Source: Facklamia lactis (GTDB taxonomy: Bacteria > Bacillota > Bacilli > Lactobacillales > Aerococcaceae). Taken from it: DNA of 64,000 nucleotides. Both the position numbers and the translations under genes were made by a program. Every line of letters starts with the position of its first letter. Positions within the stretch are counted from its first letter, which is position 1. Location of the stretch: the NCBI RefSeq assembly GCF_015863205.1, contig NZ_JACBXQ010000006.1:1-64000 (forward strand). The letters run 5' to 3'. Below the pieces are notes generated by a model. It did not search any database and was not told where the DNA came from. It was given only the letters and a program-made list of their open reading frames with translations. Positions 8,597 to 17,269 of this stretch are shown piece after piece.

Positions 8597-9709
8597 TTAG
8601 TTAGCTAAAGCATCTTCCCATGTAGTAATTTCACCTAAGTAAATACCTTTGATTGCTTCTAGTGTTAATTCTTCTGCTGGATTTTCAGCATTAACAATTA
8701 CCGCAATACCATCAGTTGCAATTGCATCGTGCTCTAAAGCAGATGTTTCTTCTTCTTTTAATTCACGAGAAGCCATACCTAAGTCAGCTGTTCCGTTCAT
8801 AGCTGCTTCCATACCTGCTGATGAACCATTTGAAGTAATGTTAATTTCAACATTTGGTTGTACTTCCTTATATGCTTCCGCTAATTTTTCCATAAGTGGA
8901 CTTACAGAAGTTGAACCAACAACTTCAACTGTACCTTCTAATTCAGATGAAGCTTCATATGCTGGTAAAGATTCTACGATTGAGCCTGATTCTTCGCCTT
9001 CAGCAGCTTCTTCAGATGTTTCTTCGCCTTCAGCAGCTTCTTCTGATGACTCTTCGCCTTCAGCAGCTTCTTCTGATGTTTCTTCGCCTTCAGCAGCTTC
9101 TTCTGATGTTTCTTCGCCTTCAGCAGCTTCTTCTGATGTTTCTTCGCCTTCAGCAGCTTCTTCTGATGTTTCTTCGCCCTCAACAGCTTCTTCTGATGAC
9201 TCTTCACCTTCAGCAGAAGCAGCTTCTACAGCAATATATCCTTCTTCTTCGACTACTGTTTGACCTTCTTTAGAGTGGATGAAAGTTAAGAAATCAGCAG
9301 CAACTTCTGATAATTCTTCTTCTGCAGACCATGCCACGTTGAATGGACGTGCAATTGGGTATTCACCAGCATTGATTGCTTCTGGAGTTGCTTCTGCACC
9401 ATCAACTTTAATAGCTTTAACAGTGTCATCTAATGATCCTAATGAAATGTATCCAATTGCTTGAGTATCACCAGCAACTGTTTGCATAACACCTGAAGTT
9501 TGATTTTGAATTGCAGCACTTGAAGTAGTTAAATCGTTCTCTTCTTCGTCAACAACACCAACGATTTCAACGAATGCTCCACGAGTACCTGATCCATCTT
9601 CACGAGAAATTACATTAATAGTTCCTTCTTGTGCAAAAGCTGGAGTTACTACTGATAAACCTAAACCTGCAACAGCTAATAATGGTAAAGCTTTTAATGA
9701 TTTTTTCAT
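8597..9709 (-). CDS. pstS: Phosphate-binding protein PstS with circularly permuted lobes
   Basis: The extracellular phosphate receptor for PstCAB. Residues 1-26 are a signal peptide ending AFA, with type I cleavage before QEG. Residues 30-162 hold what is normally the second half of PstS: ISREDGSGTRGAF (34-46), AIGYISLGSL (84-93), VDGAEATPEAINAGEYPIA (102-120) and EEEGYIAVE at the end. Residues 167-243 are seven Glu-rich decapeptides plus a partial eighth. Residues 258-370 hold what is normally the first half: VEVVGSTSVSPL (261-272), TSNGSSAG (292-299), LGMASREL (310-317) and a stop just after LGEITTWEDALAN. Canonical PstS runs from GEITNW straight into the SREDGSGTR segment, so the natural ends have moved to that loop. 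There is no cysteine and so no lipid anchor. It has its own Pho-box promoter, AAAGGAG site and terminator. Confidence 0.85.
   Translation of the reverse strand: MKKSLKALPLLAVAGLGLSVVTPAFAQEGTINVISREDGSGTRGAFVEIVGVVDEEENDLTTSSAAIQNQTSGVMQTVAGDTQAIGYISLGSLDDTVKAIKVDGAEATPEAINAGEYPIARPFNVAWSAEEELSEVAADFLTFIHSKEGQTVVEEEGYIAVEAASAEGEESSEEAVEGEETSEEAAEGEETSEEAAEGEETSEEAAEGEETSEEAAEGEESSEEAAEGEETSEEAAEGEESGSIVESLPAYEASSELEGTVEVVGSTSVSPLMEKLAEAYKEVQPNVEINITSNGSSAGMEAAMNGTADLGMASRELKEEETSALEHDAIATDGIAVIVNAENPAEELTLEAIKGIYLGEITTWEDALAN
8981..9211 (-). repeat. 30-bp tandem repeat coding for Glu-rich decapeptides inside pstS
   Basis: Seven full units and a partial eighth encode EGEETSEEAA, with Thr/Ser and Ala/Val variation. 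At DNA level the 30-bp units are nearly identical, so slipped-strand changes in copy number are likely and would keep the frame. The other open frames across this stretch are products of the repeat. There are no spacers, so this is not a CRISPR array. Confidence 0.95.
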
Positions 9710-9797
9710 TAATTACATCTCCTTTAATTTGTCAGTTTGCCGATACTTCTATTTTAAATACCCAATGTTGAACTCACTCAACACCAGTACGATTTCA

Positions 9798-9851
9798 ATT
9801 ATAGCCCATGATTGTAAATTTTAAGTAAAATTTATGTAAAGATTGTGTAAA
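9798..9851 (-). promoter_or_regulatory. Pho-box promoter of pstS
   Basis: On the minus strand four hexamers of TTTACA type (one TTTACT) begin every 11 bp: 9851-9846, 9840-9835, 9829-9824 and 9818-9813. After 9 bp comes a perfect TATAAT (9803-9798). There is no normal -35 at 17 bp. This matches PhoP/PhoB-type direct-repeat activation, and PhoP-PhoR is encoded nearby. Confidence 0.8.
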
Positions 9852-9862
9852 CGCTAAGATAA

Positions 9863-10522
9863 TTATTGATTTAACTCCACAATTTCAGCTTCATTTAAAT
9901 AGATAATCCGTTCACAAATATTTGTAACATAATCACCAATTCTTTCGATAGAATTACCCACACCAAGATAGTTAATTCCCGACCCAATAATTTCTGTATC
10001 TGTTTCCATCCGAGCAGAAGATTGATGGTATAATTCTTTCAAGCCTGCATCAATGATTTCATCTTTTTCAGAAATTTGAATAGCTTTCTCTTGATCCCGC
10101 ATTGCGAAAGCATCCATCACTTCTCCTAGCATTTCTACCGCAACATCGGCCATATTATTGATAATTTTTGCTAATGCTTCTACTTTATCTGTATTTTCAT
10201 CAGCACGTGAAATATTTTTAGCAATTAAAACTGCATGGTCGCCAATTCGTTCTAAATCAACACTAATATTCAGCACCGAGAAAATCAAACGTAAATCTTC
10301 AGCAACAGGTTGTTGTAAAGCAATAAGACGATATGCCTCTTTCTCAATATCATTTGCTAATTGATTAATTTGCTTATCTTCTTGTTCTAGCACTTGTGCA
10401 ACATTCCCATCTACTTCGTTGAAAGCTTTAATAGATTTATGAACTTGTTCATTGACAGCCGCCGCTTGCTCAGCAAGCTTATTCGCAAAAGATTCTAAAT
10501 CTTTTATATAGAGTTCTCTCAT
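9863..10522 (-). CDS. phoU: Phosphate signalling regulator PhoU
   Basis: A cytoplasmic helical protein that links the state of the Pst transporter to the PhoR kinase and restrains phosphate uptake. The 219 residues form two PhoU three-helix repeats; each has a version of the metal-binding E(A/R)IGDH/Y motif, ERIGDHAVLIAKNI near residue 91 and ERIGDYVTNICERI near 194. It follows pstB by 30 bases with an AAAGGGAG site. The pstS Pho box begins about 10 bases after its stop codon. Confidence 0.93.
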   Translation of the reverse strand: MRELYIKDLESFANKLAEQAAAVNEQVHKSIKAFNEVDGNVAQVLEQEDKQINQLANDIEKEAYRLIALQQPVAEDLRLIFSVLNISVDLERIGDHAVLIAKNISRADENTDKVEALAKIINNMADVAVEMLGEVMDAFAMRDQEKAIQISEKDEIIDAGLKELYHQSSARMETDTEIIGSGINYLGVGNSIERIGDYVTNICERIIYLNEAEIVELNQ

Positions 10523-10552
10523 TTTTATCTCCCTTTCCTATTGCTCGTTACA

Positions 10553-11314
10553 TTAGCCAAAGCGACCAGATATATAATCTTGTGTTTGTTCATTCGCTGG
10601 ATTTGAAAAAATTGTTTCCGTTTCATCAAATTCTACTACATAACCTTGATAGAAAAAGGCTGTTTTATCTGAAATGCGTGCTGCTTGTTGCATATTATGC
10701 GTGACAATGATAACAGTATATTTTTCTTTTAATTCGTGTACTAAGTCCTCAATTTTATTGGTAGAAATAGGGTCTAAAGCTGACGTTGGTTCATCCATTA
10801 AAATAACTTCAGGTTGATTGGCAATAGCACGTGCAATACAAATTCTCTGTTGTTGCCCACCGGATACTGCGGTTGCATCTTGGTTCAGTTTATCTTTAAC
10901 TTCATCCCAGATGGCAGCTCCACGTAATGATTCCTCAACAATTTGATCTAATGTTGATTTATCCTTGATCCCATGCGTTCGGGGGCCGTAAGCAATGTTA
11001 TCATAAATCGATTTAGGAAACGGATTTGGTTGTTGAAAAACCATTCCTACACGTTTACGAAGATCATTTACATCCATTTTTCGATCATAAATATCAATCC
11101 CATCTAGCTCCACTCGTCCATCCACTCGAGTTCCTGGCGTTAAATCTTGCATGCGGTTCAAGATTTTTAGAAAAGTTGATTTCCCACATCCTGACGGTCC
11201 AATAAATGCTGTTACTAAATGTTCTTCAATATCCATATCGATATCCTTTAATGCTTGGAAATCCCCATAATAAAAATCTAAATCTTTAATTAAAAACTTT
11301 GTATTATTTGCCAT
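10553..11314 (-). CDS. pstB: Phosphate ABC transporter ATP-binding protein
   Basis: Energises phosphate import through PstCA. Seen: Walker [10 protein letters not shown] at residues 39-47, Q-loop [14 protein letters not shown], signature VSGGQQQR, Walker [13 protein letters not shown] and switch His in VTHNM. The NPFP element after the Q-loop is diagnostic of PstB. At 253 residues it has family length. The start lies one base after the pstA stop, implying tight translational coupling. Confidence 0.96.
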   Translation of the reverse strand: MANNTKFLIKDLDFYYGDFQALKDIDMDIEEHLVTAFIGPSGCGKSTFLKILNRMQDLTPGTRVDGRVELDGIDIYDRKMDVNDLRKRVGMVFQQPNPFPKSIYDNIAYGPRTHGIKDKSTLDQIVEESLRGAAIWDEVKDKLNQDATAVSGGQQQRICIARAIANQPEVILMDEPTSALDPISTNKIEDLVHELKEKYTVIIVTHNMQQAARISDKTAFFYQGYVVEFDETETIFSNPANEQTQDYISGRFG

Positions 11315-11315
11315 T

Positions 11316-12131
11316 TTATTTCCCTCCTGAGCCTAACTTATTCCCTAACCATGTCGATAGAGCATTGATAATCAAAACTAATAATACTAACACAGCAGCT
11401 GTTGCATAAGCTTCCTGTACATGAAAACCTTCAGATGAGAGAACGTACATATGAGTAGCAAGCGTACGCCCTGAGCTCAGTAGATTTTGAACCATTCCTG
11501 AGGAAGTTCCCATAGTGTAGAGCAATGCTGCTGATTCACCGACAATTCGTCCTGTAGCAAGTATAATTCCTGATAAAATCCCTGGCATAGCCACAGGTAG
11601 TACTACAGTAAAGATCGTCCTTAACTTTCCTGCTCCTAATGCTAAAGATCCCATTCTAAGGGAATTATTAACAGATAGTAAAGCCTCTTCAGTCGAAGAA
11701 ATAATAATCGGTAAGATCATAATCGTTAACGTCATAATCCCAGCAATATGAGAATATGTTCCAAATATTTGGTTTACAAAGAATAGCATTCCAAATAGCC
11801 CATATACGATAGACGGAACAGCAGCTAATGTATCCGTTGCTAGACGAATCCAATGAACAAATTTATTCCCTCGATCCGCATACTCGACTAAATAAAAAGC
11901 ACTAAAAACACCTATAGGAGCAGCGATAAGCAAAGAAACAAAAATCATTATTAACGTAGAAATAATTGCTGGTAACATCGAAACGTTATCGGTTGTGTAT
12001 TCCCAAGAGAATAGACCTAAATTCATTGCAGGAATTCCATTCCAGAGGATAAAACCAATAATAAAAAGTAACATTCCTATTGTAAATAGTGCGGCAATCC
12101 ACACAATATATTTCATAATTTTAGCTGCCAT
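11316..12131 (-). CDS. pstA: Phosphate ABC transporter permease PstA
   Basis: A membrane subunit of the phosphate importer with about six transmembrane helices. Seen: [26 protein letters not shown], and the cytoplasmic coupling loop [20 protein letters not shown], which docks on PstB. At 271 residues it has the usual length. It lies five bases after pstC and one base before pstB. Confidence 0.93.
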   Translation of the reverse strand: MAAKIMKYIVWIAALFTIGMLLFIIGFILWNGIPAMNLGLFSWEYTTDNVSMLPAIISTLIMIFVSLLIAAPIGVFSAFYLVEYADRGNKFVHWIRLATDTLAAVPSIVYGLFGMLFFVNQIFGTYSHIAGIMTLTIMILPIIISSTEEALLSVNNSLRMGSLALGAGKLRTIFTVVLPVAMPGILSGIILATGRIVGESAALLYTMGTSSGMVQNLLSSGRTLATHMYVLSSEGFHVQEAYATAAVLVLLVLIINALSTWLGNKLGSGGK

Positions 12132-12135
12132 CGAA

Positions 12136-13065
12136 CTACTCTCCCTTCGCCTTAACCCACATAAAGATACTATTGATAATTAGGATAAATATGAATAGAA
12201 CAGATGCAGTCATAATCAAAGCATGTTGATGATCACCGCTTGCATATCCCATTTCCAATACAATATTAGTGGTTAGAGTACGAGTCCCCTCAAAAATACC
12301 TCCTGCCATCCGTGGTTGGTTCCCAGCAACTAGAACAACTGCCATGGTCTCACCAATTGCTCGACCAATCCCGAGAATAATAGCAGATAAAATACCTGAT
12401 TTTGCAGCAGGAACAATCACATTCATCACAGAACGCTCATGAGTAGCGCCAAGCCCCATTGAAGCATTATAATAATGCTTTGGAACTGCACGAATGGCTG
12501 CTTCCGATAAACCAATAATCGTAGGTAAAATCATAATCCCTAATAATACCGAAGCTGTCACTATATGCATCCCATTATTAGCAGGGATAATCTTAAAATT
12601 TCCAATTGACCATTTCATTTGTCTAAAGAATGGTACAAACATATGTAGCGCGAAAAAACCATAGACTATTGAAGGAATAGCTGCCATTAAATTAATAGCA
12701 GGTTTAAATATTTTATATAAAAATGGTGGACAAAAATACGCCATAAAGATAGCTGTTAAAACGCCAATCGGGACCCCCACAATGATCGCTCCAATTGTGA
12801 CATAAATACTTCCCATAATAAAAGGTAAAATTCCATAAAGAGCTTCTTTCCATGAAGGTTGCCATTGTTGGCCGAAGAGCGTTTTAAAAAAACCATGTTC
12901 TACTAAGAACGGTAGCCCCCCATCAAACTTCCAACCACTACTTGTTTTTGTTCCGCCAATAAAAATAAAATAAAAAATGAGTATTATTGATAATATTGAT
13001 AAGAATGCACAAAACATAAAAACATATTTCATGAATCTTTCAAGTCCCTTACCCTGCATGAACAT
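12136..13065 (-). CDS. pstC: Phosphate ABC transporter permease PstC
   Basis: The second membrane subunit of the phosphate importer. About six helices are visible, with LMAAIPSIVYGFFAL and the coupling loop NASMGLGATHERSVMNVIVP. The extra periplasm-side loop between the first two helices is normal for PstC. AGAGGAG precedes two close ATGs (13065 and 13059); the second has the better 9-base spacing. It is the first gene of the pstC-pstA-pstB-phoU unit, behind its own Pho-box promoter. Confidence 0.93.
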   Translation of the reverse strand: MFMQGKGLERFMKYVFMFCAFLSILSIILIFYFIFIGGTKTSSGWKFDGGLPFLVEHGFFKTLFGQQWQPSWKEALYGILPFIMGSIYVTIGAIIVGVPIGVLTAIFMAYFCPPFLYKIFKPAINLMAAIPSIVYGFFALHMFVPFFRQMKWSIGNFKIIPANNGMHIVTASVLLGIMILPTIIGLSEAAIRAVPKHYYNASMGLGATHERSVMNVIVPAAKSGILSAIILGIGRAIGETMAVVLVAGNQPRMAGGIFEGTRTLTTNIVLEMGYASGDHQHALIMTASVLFIFILIINSIFMWVKAKGE

Positions 13066-13121
13066 TACTCCTCTTAAAAGTATTTAAGAGTGTTTTCAAC
13101 GAAAGACACTCCACAGCCTAC

Positions 13122-13164
13122 ATTGTACTAGCCCAATGTAAATTATTTGTAAATTTAGAGTAAA
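13122..13164 (-). promoter_or_regulatory. Pho-box promoter of the pstCAB-phoU operon
   Basis: On the minus strand three TTTACA-type hexamers begin every 11 bp (13164-13159 TTTACT, 13153-13148 TTTACA, 13142-13137 TTTACA). A -10 TACAAT (13127-13122) follows after 9 bp. The geometry is identical to that of the pstS promoter, which makes coincidence unlikely. Confidence 0.78.
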
Positions 13165-13186
13165 TGTTATTACATTTTCATTACAA

Positions 13187-13218
13187 AGAAAGACAGCTAG
13201 TACACTAGCTGTCTTTCT
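13187..13218 (-). terminator. Terminator at the end of phoR
   Basis: A perfect 14-bp inverted repeat (AGAAAGACAGCTAG and its complement) with a 4-base loop. The phoR stop codon lies inside the stem. The T-run is weak (TTTGTAA), so some read-through into the Pho-box region is possible. Confidence 0.65.
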
Positions 13219-14998
13219 AATATTTATAGGGCAGCGTTACTGTAAATTTGGTGCCTCGCCCTAATTTACTTTTAACCTCAATTTTACCATCCATCGTTTT
13301 TACTAAATTTCTTACAATTGATAAACCTAAACCAGTTCCTCCTGAATTACGGCTTCTCGCTTTATCTACTCGGTAAAAGCGCTCAAAAATCCGATCAATT
13401 TCTTGCTCAGGAATCCCAATACCCGTATCTTCTATCGAAAATAAAACCATTTTTTTCTTAGCTTTAACTACAACGGTTATCTTACTTCCATGCTCGGAGT
13501 AATTGATAGCATTGTCGAGTAAATTAGTTAAAATTTGCTCAACCCGATGTTGATCTCCTTGAAAAGGCACTTTTTCATCCGATTTTAATTGGACTTGTAT
13601 CGATTTTGCTTCCATCTTCTGTGATAAAAATTCAATCATATTGTAAGCAACCTCTACCAAATCAAACCTTACTAAATCAGAAGATACTTGGTTATTTCGT
13701 TCTACTCTTGATAACTCTAGAATGTCTTCAATAATAATTTCTAAACGATTACTTTCATTTGCGATGATATTCACAAACTTTTGTGCCATTTCCCTATCTT
13801 CGAGCGCCCCACTCAGTAAAGTCTCAGCAAAGCCTTTAATGGCAGTGACGGGAGTTCTTAATTCATGCGAAGCATTTGCTACAAATTCCGTTCGAACCGT
13901 CTCTAGACGACGAATTTCAGTAATATCATAGAGCAACACTAAAATAGATAGTTCCTGCTTCTCATGCTCTCGGTATGTTAGAATATTGACATCCACAAAT
14001 TTTGACTTTGGAACATAGACTTCAACTTCCTCTTGTACCGGCTTCTTAGTATGAGCCACATTATTAATCAAATTAATTAATTGAAAAGACTTCAAAGTCG
14101 TCTGATAATGGCGTCCAATCACCGATGGATCCACTAAAAGAATATCTTGAAGAGCTGGATTAAACATATCAATTTTTCCTTCAGGGTTAATCACCATAAC
14201 GCCCAAATTGATGTTTTCTAGTAATAGTGAAAATTGTTGCTGCCCCGTGAAAAAACTAGTCCGATCCTCTGCAAGTTCCTGAATGACTTGTGACACCGTC
14301 CATCCCAGATGATCTACCTCCGGAATTGAACGCTCCAAATATTCAAAGTGATAGTCTCCTTGACTTAACTTTTTTAATCCCTCTTCAATCGAATGGATTG
14401 GAGTTGTTATTTTACTAATAAATAATTGAAAAGAAAATAGCACAATCATTATTCCTAATATAATCCAACTTAAAAGAACTAGCCAAAAAGTTAACCAATA
14501 ATCTTTAAAAAGTTCACCTGGATAACGTTCAATCAACCAAATGCGATCTTGTTCTAAAGGAAAAGATAAGGCTGTATAATAAATTTGCCATTGTTGCCAA
14601 TTGATCCCTGCACCTGACTGATCTGTTTTATGAATGAGCGCTTCTTTAAGCTCTGTATAATTGATTTGACCTGATTGATACTTATAATTCGTCCAAAGCG
14701 GCTCTTTAACCTTACTATTATCTAACAACTCAGATTCTGAAATGAGGATCATCTGACTTTCATGATCAGTGTGCTGGGATATTTCTTGCAAATTTTCTAT
14801 AATAGTATCAGTTGTTATATCACTTTGATCATCTATAATCATTCGTAAATGTAGATTTATTTTCTGATTAATAACATTATAGATTCCTTTAGTAACTTGA
14901 TCATGACTAAATAACCCTAAGATAATGATTCCTAGGATAGCAAGCAAAATTCCAATCCCCCATCGCCAATTACGATCTGTGATTATGCGTGACCTCAT
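13217..14998 (-). CDS. phoR: Phosphate-sensing histidine kinase
   Basis: The membrane sensor of the Pho two-component system. Order: transmembrane helix about 14-32, extracellular sensor about 33-165, second helix about 167-190, HAMP, a PAS domain (LGVMVINPEGKIDMFNPAL), HisKA with H378 in ASHELRTP, then HATPase with DNAINYSEHGS, EDTGIGIP and GGTGLGLSI. It overlaps phoP by four bases. WalK-type kinases share this layout, but the adjacent pst operon and its Pho boxes favour PhoR. At 593 residues it is within the normal range. Confidence 0.87.
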   Translation of the reverse strand: MRSRIITDRNWRWGIGILLAILGIIILGLFSHDQVTKGIYNVINQKINLHLRMIIDDQSDITTDTIIENLQEISQHTDHESQMILISESELLDNSKVKEPLWTNYKYQSGQINYTELKEALIHKTDQSGAGINWQQWQIYYTALSFPLEQDRIWLIERYPGELFKDYWLTFWLVLLSWIILGIMIVLFSFQLFISKITTPIHSIEEGLKKLSQGDYHFEYLERSIPEVDHLGWTVSQVIQELAEDRTSFFTGQQQFSLLLENINLGVMVINPEGKIDMFNPALQDILLVDPSVIGRHYQTTLKSFQLINLINNVAHTKKPVQEEVEVYVPKSKFVDVNILTYREHEKQELSILVLLYDITEIRRLETVRTEFVANASHELRTPVTAIKGFAETLLSGALEDREMAQKFVNIIANESNRLEIIIEDILELSRVERNNQVSSDLVRFDLVEVAYNMIEFLSQKMEAKSIQVQLKSDEKVPFQGDQHRVEQILTNLLDNAINYSEHGSKITVVVKAKKKMVLFSIEDTGIGIPEQEIDRIFERFYRVDKARSRNSGGTGLGLSIVRNLVKTMDGKIEVKSKLGRGTKFTVTLPYKY

Positions 14999-15768
14999 TC
15001 ACCCGGTACCTCAAACTTGTATCCAAAACCTCGGACTGTTTTGATATATTCAGGATTTTTTGTATTTTTTTCTATTTTTTCTCGTAAATGTGAAATGTGA
15101 ACATCAACAATTCTGGTTTCACCTGCATAATCGAAATTCCAGATATTATTAAGTAATTGATCTCTACTCAGAATTCGCCCTTTACGGGTAGCCATATAAA
15201 CCAATAACTCAAATTCTTTAGGAGTAACATCCACTTCTTTTCCATTTACTTTCACAACATATCGGTCAGAAAAAATTTCTAAATCTCCAAAATGCATAAT
15301 CCCTTTATCTTTAGGCTCTGGATTTGCTGACATCGGGATCACTTCAATATCGCTCTGCTTATTCTCATTTTCAACAGCTATCGTCTTAGGTTCATTATCT
15401 TCATGTTTTAATCGTCTTCCAATTGCTTTAATTCTGGCAATTACTTCACGAGGACTAAATGGTTTAGTCATATAGTCATCCGCCCCTAATTCCAATCCAA
15501 TGATCTTATCATACTCATCTACTTTTGCAGTAAGCATTAGGATAGGGGTATTAATTTTTTCTTGTCGAACTCGACGGCAAACATCCATACCATCCATTTT
15601 AGGAAGCATGATATCTAAGATGATGAAATCGAATGGTTCTTTTTTTATCAATTTGTATGCAGTTTTTCCGTCTTCAGCCGTTACTACTTGGTAACCAGCT
15701 TGACCCAAATTATATTCAAGCAGTGTTAAGATAGATTGTTCATCATCCACCACTAATATCTTTTTCAT
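14995..15768 (-). CDS. phoP: OmpR-family response regulator of phosphate starvation
   Basis: The DNA-binding partner of PhoR. Receiver domain with acidic pocket DD(8-9), phospho-acceptor D52 in ILDIMLP, T80 and K102. The C-terminal winged helix ends with TRIVDVHISHLREKIE and TVRGFGYKFE. Between them lies an unusually long polar linker (residues about 121-157), which brings the protein to 257 residues against the usual 230-240. The site AGGGGGC precedes the ATG. It probably activates the two 11-bp-repeat promoters downstream. Confidence 0.88.
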   Translation of the reverse strand: MKKILVVDDEQSILTLLEYNLGQAGYQVVTAEDGKTAYKLIKKEPFDFIILDIMLPKMDGMDVCRRVRQEKINTPILMLTAKVDEYDKIIGLELGADDYMTKPFSPREVIARIKAIGRRLKHEDNEPKTIAVENENKQSDIEVIPMSANPEPKDKGIMHFGDLEIFSDRYVVKVNGKEVDVTPKEFELLVYMATRKGRILSRDQLLNNIWNFDYAGETRIVDVHISHLREKIEKNTKNPEYIKTVRGFGYKFEVPGE

Positions 15769-16248
15769 TCAAATGCCCCCTGCTGGATATATTAAACAAC
15801 ATATTTAACCCTATTCTATCAAACCTCCCAAGAGATTAAAAGCTATAGTAAAGTTTGATCTCTTCCCCTATAAGACTTGCTAATTTCATGATTATTGCGA
15901 TTAGCATAATAATCTATATATAAACATAACGATTTGCTTATCTCATTTATTTTTCTTTTGACAAAGTAAATACAAATACATACACCGTTATATCAGGTAT
16001 TTATTATCTAAAAAGTATTAACAAGTTAATGGATCTACTCTCACCAAAAACGACACTTATTGAGCTCCCTCTTAAAAACTCATATCCATCGACCAACTCC
16101 CTTTTCTCAATATACAATCTACACCTTGATTAAAGTTCTTATTATTATAAATCACATGCCTAGTGGCTTCATAGTGAATAAAAATTTAGATTTTGATATG
16201 AATAGTTTCAGCCATTATGATCAATCATTTTGATACTATGTCCATAAT
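15769..16248. other. Gene-free stretch upstream of phoP
   Basis: No gene found in about 480 bases. A weak phoP promoter (TTTAAT-N16-TAGAAT on the minus strand, near 15819-15846) is possible, with a single TTTACT-like hexamer upstream. A short minus-strand frame around 16090-16180 stays open but has no start or recognisable content. I see no repeats or hairpins of note. Confidence 0.3.
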
Positions 16249-16287
16249 AAAAAAGCTAAGCAAACTTCTTCAGTAGCCTAGCCTTTC
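16249..16287 (-). terminator. Terminator of the ftsE-ftsX operon
   Basis: On the minus strand arms AAAGGCTAGGC and GCTTAGCTTTT pair with two G-U positions and run into a T tract (six or more T residues). It lies about 90 bases past the ftsX stop. Confidence 0.65.
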
Positions 16288-16378
16288 TCTATTTACTTAA
16301 TTTATATCAATGTGCTCTTTAACTTTTCATCATGACCGAAATAACAATTGCTCATAATTTATTTTTTTATAAAATCTT

Positions 16379-17269
16379 TTATGCTTTTAAAAACTTATGA
16401 ATTGACCGTCTTGCTCCAATAGTGCCTAGAATCATCCCTGCAAGCAATAAACCTAAACCAATCCATAAAATCAATGGCCAAATTGCCAGAGCGTATTCAG
16501 GATTAAAAGCAAACAATTCGCGGGCAATCCCTAATATCCCTTGATAAGAAGCATAAAGAAGCAGCGTCGCTATAAAAGCTCCGATCATCCCAATAAATGC
16601 ACCTTCAAGCGCAAACGGTGCTCGAATATAACTATTTTTAGCTCCAACTAAGCGCATGATCTCTATCTCAGTTTGACGAGCATTAATGGTCAAGCGTATC
16701 GTATTTGAAATAAGTAGAACCGCTATAATAATGAAAATGGCTGCGAAGAAAGCGGCAATATAACGTAAAATATTAATTGTTCGTATTAACCCATCAATAT
16801 TTAACGAACCAATATTAGCTGATAAAACATGCTCAAATTCTTGAATTTCTTTAGAAACTTTTTCAATTTGATCTGTTGAAGCCACATTCACTAAATACAT
16901 ATTATTAAGTGGATTCGTATCTCCTTCCAGCACATCAAAATCTTCAGTAATGACATCTTTGTAACTAGCTAATTCTTCTTCTGCCGATCGATAAACCACT
17001 CTGGTCACCTGATCAATTTGAGCAATCTGTTCTCCTAAAGCTTGTTCGTCCGCCACCTCTGCTAAAGGATCTATCATCACCCGAACTTGAATTTCTTGTT
17101 CAACTGATTTAGTCAGTTGGTCGACATTCCCAATAATTAAAACAAATAATCCTAACATAAATAGTGTGACTGTCATCATAATAATAGAGGCTGTTGTCAT
17201 CCAACCATTTCTAAAAAGGTTCCGCAGTCCATCACGTAAGTGACGTCCTAGATTACGAAAGAACTTCAT
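16379..17269 (-). CDS. ftsX: Cell division ABC transporter membrane protein FtsX
   Basis: With FtsE it activates peptidoglycan hydrolases (CwlO or PcsB type) at the cell surface. The 296 residues begin with a cytoplasmic basic segment (GRHLRDGLRNLFRNGWMT), then helix 1, a large extracellular domain (about 45-160) that contacts the hydrolase, and three further helices at the C-terminus, with the RQTEIEIMRLVGA loop between them. It starts right after ftsE. No hydrolase gene lies next to it here. Confidence 0.93.
   Translation of the reverse strand: MKFFRNLGRHLRDGLRNLFRNGWMTTASIIMMTVTLFMLGLFVLIIGNVDQLTKSVEQEIQVRVMIDPLAEVADEQALGEQIAQIDQVTRVVYRSAEEELASYKDVITEDFDVLEGDTNPLNNMYLVNVASTDQIEKVSKEIQEFEHVLSANIGSLNIDGLIRTINILRYIAAFFAAIFIIIAVLLISNTIRLTINARQTEIEIMRLVGAKNSYIRAPFALEGAFIGMIGAFIATLLLYASYQGILGIARELFAFNPEYALAIWPLILWIGLGLLLAGMILGTIGARRSIHKFLKA

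Noticed and set aside
8981-9211. CRISPR-like direct repeats
   Set aside because: Units are contiguous with no spacers and code for protein. The Csm6-like gene is 54 kb away and is not linked to them.
8649-9273. Long open frames over the pstS repeat on both strands
   Set aside because: A 30-bp repeat without stops keeps all frames open. Only the PstS frame has a signal peptide, a binding site for ribosomes and family motifs.
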